Shown here piece by piece: positions 6,289 to 8,112 of a DNA stretch of 8,112 nt. The stretch spans positions 1 to 8,112 of the forward strand of contig JAHFVB010000214.1 of NCBI GenBank assembly GCA_023264755.1, given 5' to 3'. Each line of letters starts with the position of its first letter. The stretch's first letter is position 1. Below the pieces are notes generated by a model, which saw nothing but the letters and a program-made list of their open reading frames with translations, made no database searches and was not told the origin of the DNA. Both the position numbers and the translations under genes were made by a program. The DNA comes from Mycobacterium sp. (GTDB lineage: Bacteria; Actinomycetota; Actinomycetes; Mycobacteriales; Mycobacteriaceae).

Positions 6289-7379
6289 GGCTGGCTCATC
6301 GCCTTCTCGACGCAGTCCAGTAGTCGGTCGACTCCGGGCAACCAGAGCTTCTCCAGCCGGGCGGGCGGGTACGGCGTGTCGAATCCGGTGGCGCGCAACA
6401 CCGGCGCCTCGAGGTCGTAGAACAGCTCTTCCTGAATGCGGGCGGCCAACTCGGCCCCGAAGCCCAGTGTGCGCGGGCCTTCGTGCATCACCACCGCCCG
6501 GCCGGTCTTGCGTATCGACGTCGCGATGGTGTCGAAGTCCAACGGATTCAACGAGCGCAGGTCGATGACCTCCAACCCGTAGGTGGCGCTGACCGACTCG
6601 GCCGCGTTCAACGCGGTCGCCACCAACGACCCGTAGGTGATGACCGTGACGTCGTCGCCGGGTCTGCGCACTGCCGCGCGTCCGATCGGCGGCGCCGGCA
6701 CGTCGGTGTCGACGACCTCGCGTATCCAGTACCGCCGCTTGGGCTCGAGGAATATCACCGGGTCGCGTTCGGCGATCGAATGCCTCAATAGCCAGTACGC
6801 GTCGGTGGGCGTCGACGGCACCACCACCTTCAGTCCCGCGGTGTGCAGCCAGTAGGACTCGGTCGATTCCGAATGATGTTCCACCGCACCGATTCCACCG
6901 AATGACGGAATGCGGATGGTGACCGGCATGTCGACGTCCCCGCGGGTCCGCGCGCGATACTTGGCCAGGTGGCTGACCATTTGGTCGAACGCCGGCGCCG
7001 CGAACCCGTCGAACTGGATCTCGGGCACTGGGACGAAGCCCCGGATCGCCATTCCGATCGCGATTCCAACGATCGCCGATTCCGCCAGCGGCGTATCGAA
7101 ACACCGTCCATCGCCGAATGTTTCGGCGAGTCCCTCGGTCACGCGGAAGACGCCGCCCAACGTGGCGACGTCCTCACCGAACACGAGCACCCGGTCGTCG
7201 CCGGTCATCGCGTCGCGCAGGGCGCGGTTGATCGCCTGGGCCATCGTGGACGTCGTGGGCACAGGGCTGGCGGCATGCACCAGTCGCGCGACGGCCTCCA
7301 GGTCGCCGTCCTGGCGGCCGTCGTGCGGGTCGGGCCCGTCGTCGCCGAACATTGGAGGCCGTTCGATGAGTTGGGTCAT
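6285..7379 (-). CDS. bkdB: Branched-chain 2-oxoacid dehydrogenase E1 beta subunit BkdB
   Basis: The beta subunit of the thiamine-diphosphate E1 enzyme, which with BkdA decarboxylates branched-chain 2-oxoacids and acylates the lipoyl group of BkdC. The product has 364 residues. The conserved body starts near M46 ([13 protein letters not shown]). Recognisable motifs are [21 protein letters not shown] (64-84), [11 protein letters not shown] (95-105) with the cofactor-activating Glu100, and [16 protein letters not shown] (157-172) with active-site histidines. [17 protein letters not shown] lies near the C-terminus. The first 45 residues are an extra segment, but Rv2496c, as I remember it, also begins MTQ and has an extension, and the ATG at 7379 has gaaggagg 6 nt upstream, so I kept the long form. 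One base separates it from the bkdA stop; its own stop overlaps bkdC. Confidence 0.95.
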   Translation of the reverse strand: MTQLIERPPMFGDDGPDPHDGRQDGDLEAVARLVHAASPVPTTSTMAQAINRALRDAMTGDDRVLVFGEDVATLGGVFRVTEGLAETFGDGRCFDTPLAESAIVGIAIGMAIRGFVPVPEIQFDGFAAPAFDQMVSHLAKYRARTRGDVDMPVTIRIPSFGGIGAVEHHSESTESYWLHTAGLKVVVPSTPTDAYWLLRHSIAERDPVIFLEPKRRYWIREVVDTDVPAPPIGRAAVRRPGDDVTVITYGSLVATALNAAESVSATYGLEVIDLRSLNPLDFDTIATSIRKTGRAVVMHEGPRTLGFGAELAARIQEELFYDLEAPVLRATGFDTPYPPARLEKLWLPGVDRLLDCVEKAMSQP

Positions 7380-7380
7380 G

Positions 7381-8112
7381 TCACGCCTCCTTCGCCAATT
7401 CGACTGCCAGCTCGTCGCGCTGACGCGCGAGCTCGGGGGTGATGTCGCGGTAGACGGTGTCGAAGACCTCGGCGACGTCGAGGTCGGGTTCGTCGATGAC
7501 GGCCGTGCGCAGTTCGGAGCGCAGCCGGGCCGCCCGGGTCGTAACCCGTTCTTCGAGCCGTTCGCTCCAGACCCCGACGGATTCCAGGTAGGTGCGGTAG
7601 CGGGTGATGGGATCCCTTGCCCGCCAACGCTGCACCTCGTCATCGCTGCGGTAGCGGGTGGGGTCATCCGACGTGGTGTGCGGACCCATCCGGTAGGTCA
7701 CCGCCTCGATGAGCGTGGGACCTCCTCCGCCGCGGGCCCGCGCCGCGGCGGCGGCCATCACCGCGTAGCAGGCGAGTACGTCATTGCCGTCCACCCGGAT
7801 CCCCGGCATGCCGTATCCGATCGCCCGGTGCGCAATCGACGGCCCGGCCAGCTGGCGGCTCGCCGGAACGGAGATGGCCCACTGGTTGTTCTGCACGAAG
7901 AACACGCACGGCACCTTGAACACCGACGCCAGGTTCATCGCCTCGTGAACGTCGCCCTCGGAGGTGGCACCGTCGCCGAGGAAGGCCACGGTGACCGAGT
8001 CCTCGCCGAGTCGTTCGGCGGCCATGGCCGCGCCGACCGCATGCAGACCGTGCGTGCCGATCTGGATGGAAATCGGGGCGCAGCACTTCTTGGTGAACTC
8101 CAGCCCGCCATG
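7381..8112 (-). CDS. bkdA: Branched-chain 2-oxoacid dehydrogenase E1 alpha subunit BkdA, C-terminal part (start outside window)
   Basis: The alpha subunit of the E1 decarboxylase. The last 243 residues are visible; Rv2497c is about 367 residues, so roughly a third is missing beyond the right edge. Numbering from the first visible residue, the ThDP/Mg-binding motif runs from GDGATSEGDVHEAMN (46-60) to QNNQW (74-78), the classic GDG...NN fold. Further on, YRMGPHTTSDDPTRYRS is the phosphorylation-loop-like region that orders the active site, with the catalytic His in GPHTT. The C-terminal helices end in LAVELAKEA followed by TGA, one base before bkdB. The segment at 8-24 (KKCCAPISIQIGTHGLH) corresponds to the region where substrate and cofactor meet. 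It is probably the first gene of the operon; any promoter lies outside the window. Confidence 0.93.
   Translation of the reverse strand, partial: HGGLEFTKKCCAPISIQIGTHGLHAVGAAMAAERLGEDSVTVAFLGDGATSEGDVHEAMNLASVFKVPCVFFVQNNQWAISVPASRQLAGPSIAHRAIGYGMPGIRVDGNDVLACYAVMAAAAARARGGGGPTLIEAVTYRMGPHTTSDDPTRYRSDDEVQRWRARDPITRYRTYLESVGVWSERLEERVTTRAARLRSELRTAVIDEPDLDVAEVFDTVYRDITPELARQRDELAVELAKEA
7386..7393 (-). promoter_or_regulatory. Ribosome binding site of bkdB
   Basis: On the minus strand this reads gaaggagg, 6 nt before the ATG at 7379, within the last codons of bkdA. It supports the long N-terminus of BkdB. Confidence 0.75.

Noticed and set aside
6289..7104. Upstream extension of the bkdC frame through bkdB, which could suggest a fused protein
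   Set aside because: The extension overlaps the conserved bkdB coding sequence in another frame and has no recognisable domain; the ATG at 6288 fits the family start.

Overview
The window is dense, GC-rich DNA with GTG as well as ATG starts, short gaps and 1–4 nt gene overlaps. The gene content (a stand-alone LigD-type polymerase, an MmpS-like secreted protein, a DmbB-like haloalkane dehalogenase homologue, and a BkdA-BkdB-BkdC operon close to Rv2497c-Rv2495c as I remember them) points to a Mycobacterium or Mycolicibacterium chromosome. The species call is inference. I see no RNA gene, insertion sequence, CRISPR array or phage gene.

Layout. (1) Positions 1-1456, minus strand: a stand-alone primase/polymerase of the LigD PolDom family, followed with a 4-nt stop/start overlap by the first 164 codons of a Kup potassium transporter that runs off the left edge. 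(2) 1701-2351, plus strand: a small exported protein with two copies of a 41-residue Cys-containing repeat and an MmpS-like C-terminal domain. (3) 2363-3495, minus strand: a haloalkane-dehalogenase-like alpha/beta hydrolase, preceded by a 46-codon remnant of a short-chain dehydrogenase/reductase. (4) 3593-5061, plus strand: a VanY-type D,D-carboxypeptidase lipoprotein overlapping by 4 nt an enoyl-CoA hydratase/isomerase-family gene. (5) 5063-5121: a perfect 27-bp inverted repeat between convergent genes, the best terminator candidate here. (6) 5125-8112, minus strand: a branched-chain 2-oxoacid dehydrogenase operon in the order bkdA (E1 alpha, start beyond the right edge), bkdB (E1 beta), bkdC (E2), with junctions of 1 nt gap and 4 nt overlap.

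How the genes work together. Only the bkd genes form a clear pathway unit. Their products decarboxylate branched-chain 2-oxoacids (from Leu, Ile and Val) and transfer the acyl group through lipoyl-E2 to CoA. The lipoamide dehydrogenase (E3) is not in the window. The crotonase homologue converges on this operon, so it is not co-transcribed with it, and it lacks both canonical hydratase glutamates. The remaining genes look like ordinary mycobacterial chromosome with housekeeping or accessory roles. I found no convincing undescribed multi-gene system. The points most worth a second look are the SDR remnant with an apparent internal deletion, the repeat + MmpS-like secreted protein, the non-canonical active sites of the hydrolase and the crotonase, and the long perfect palindrome.
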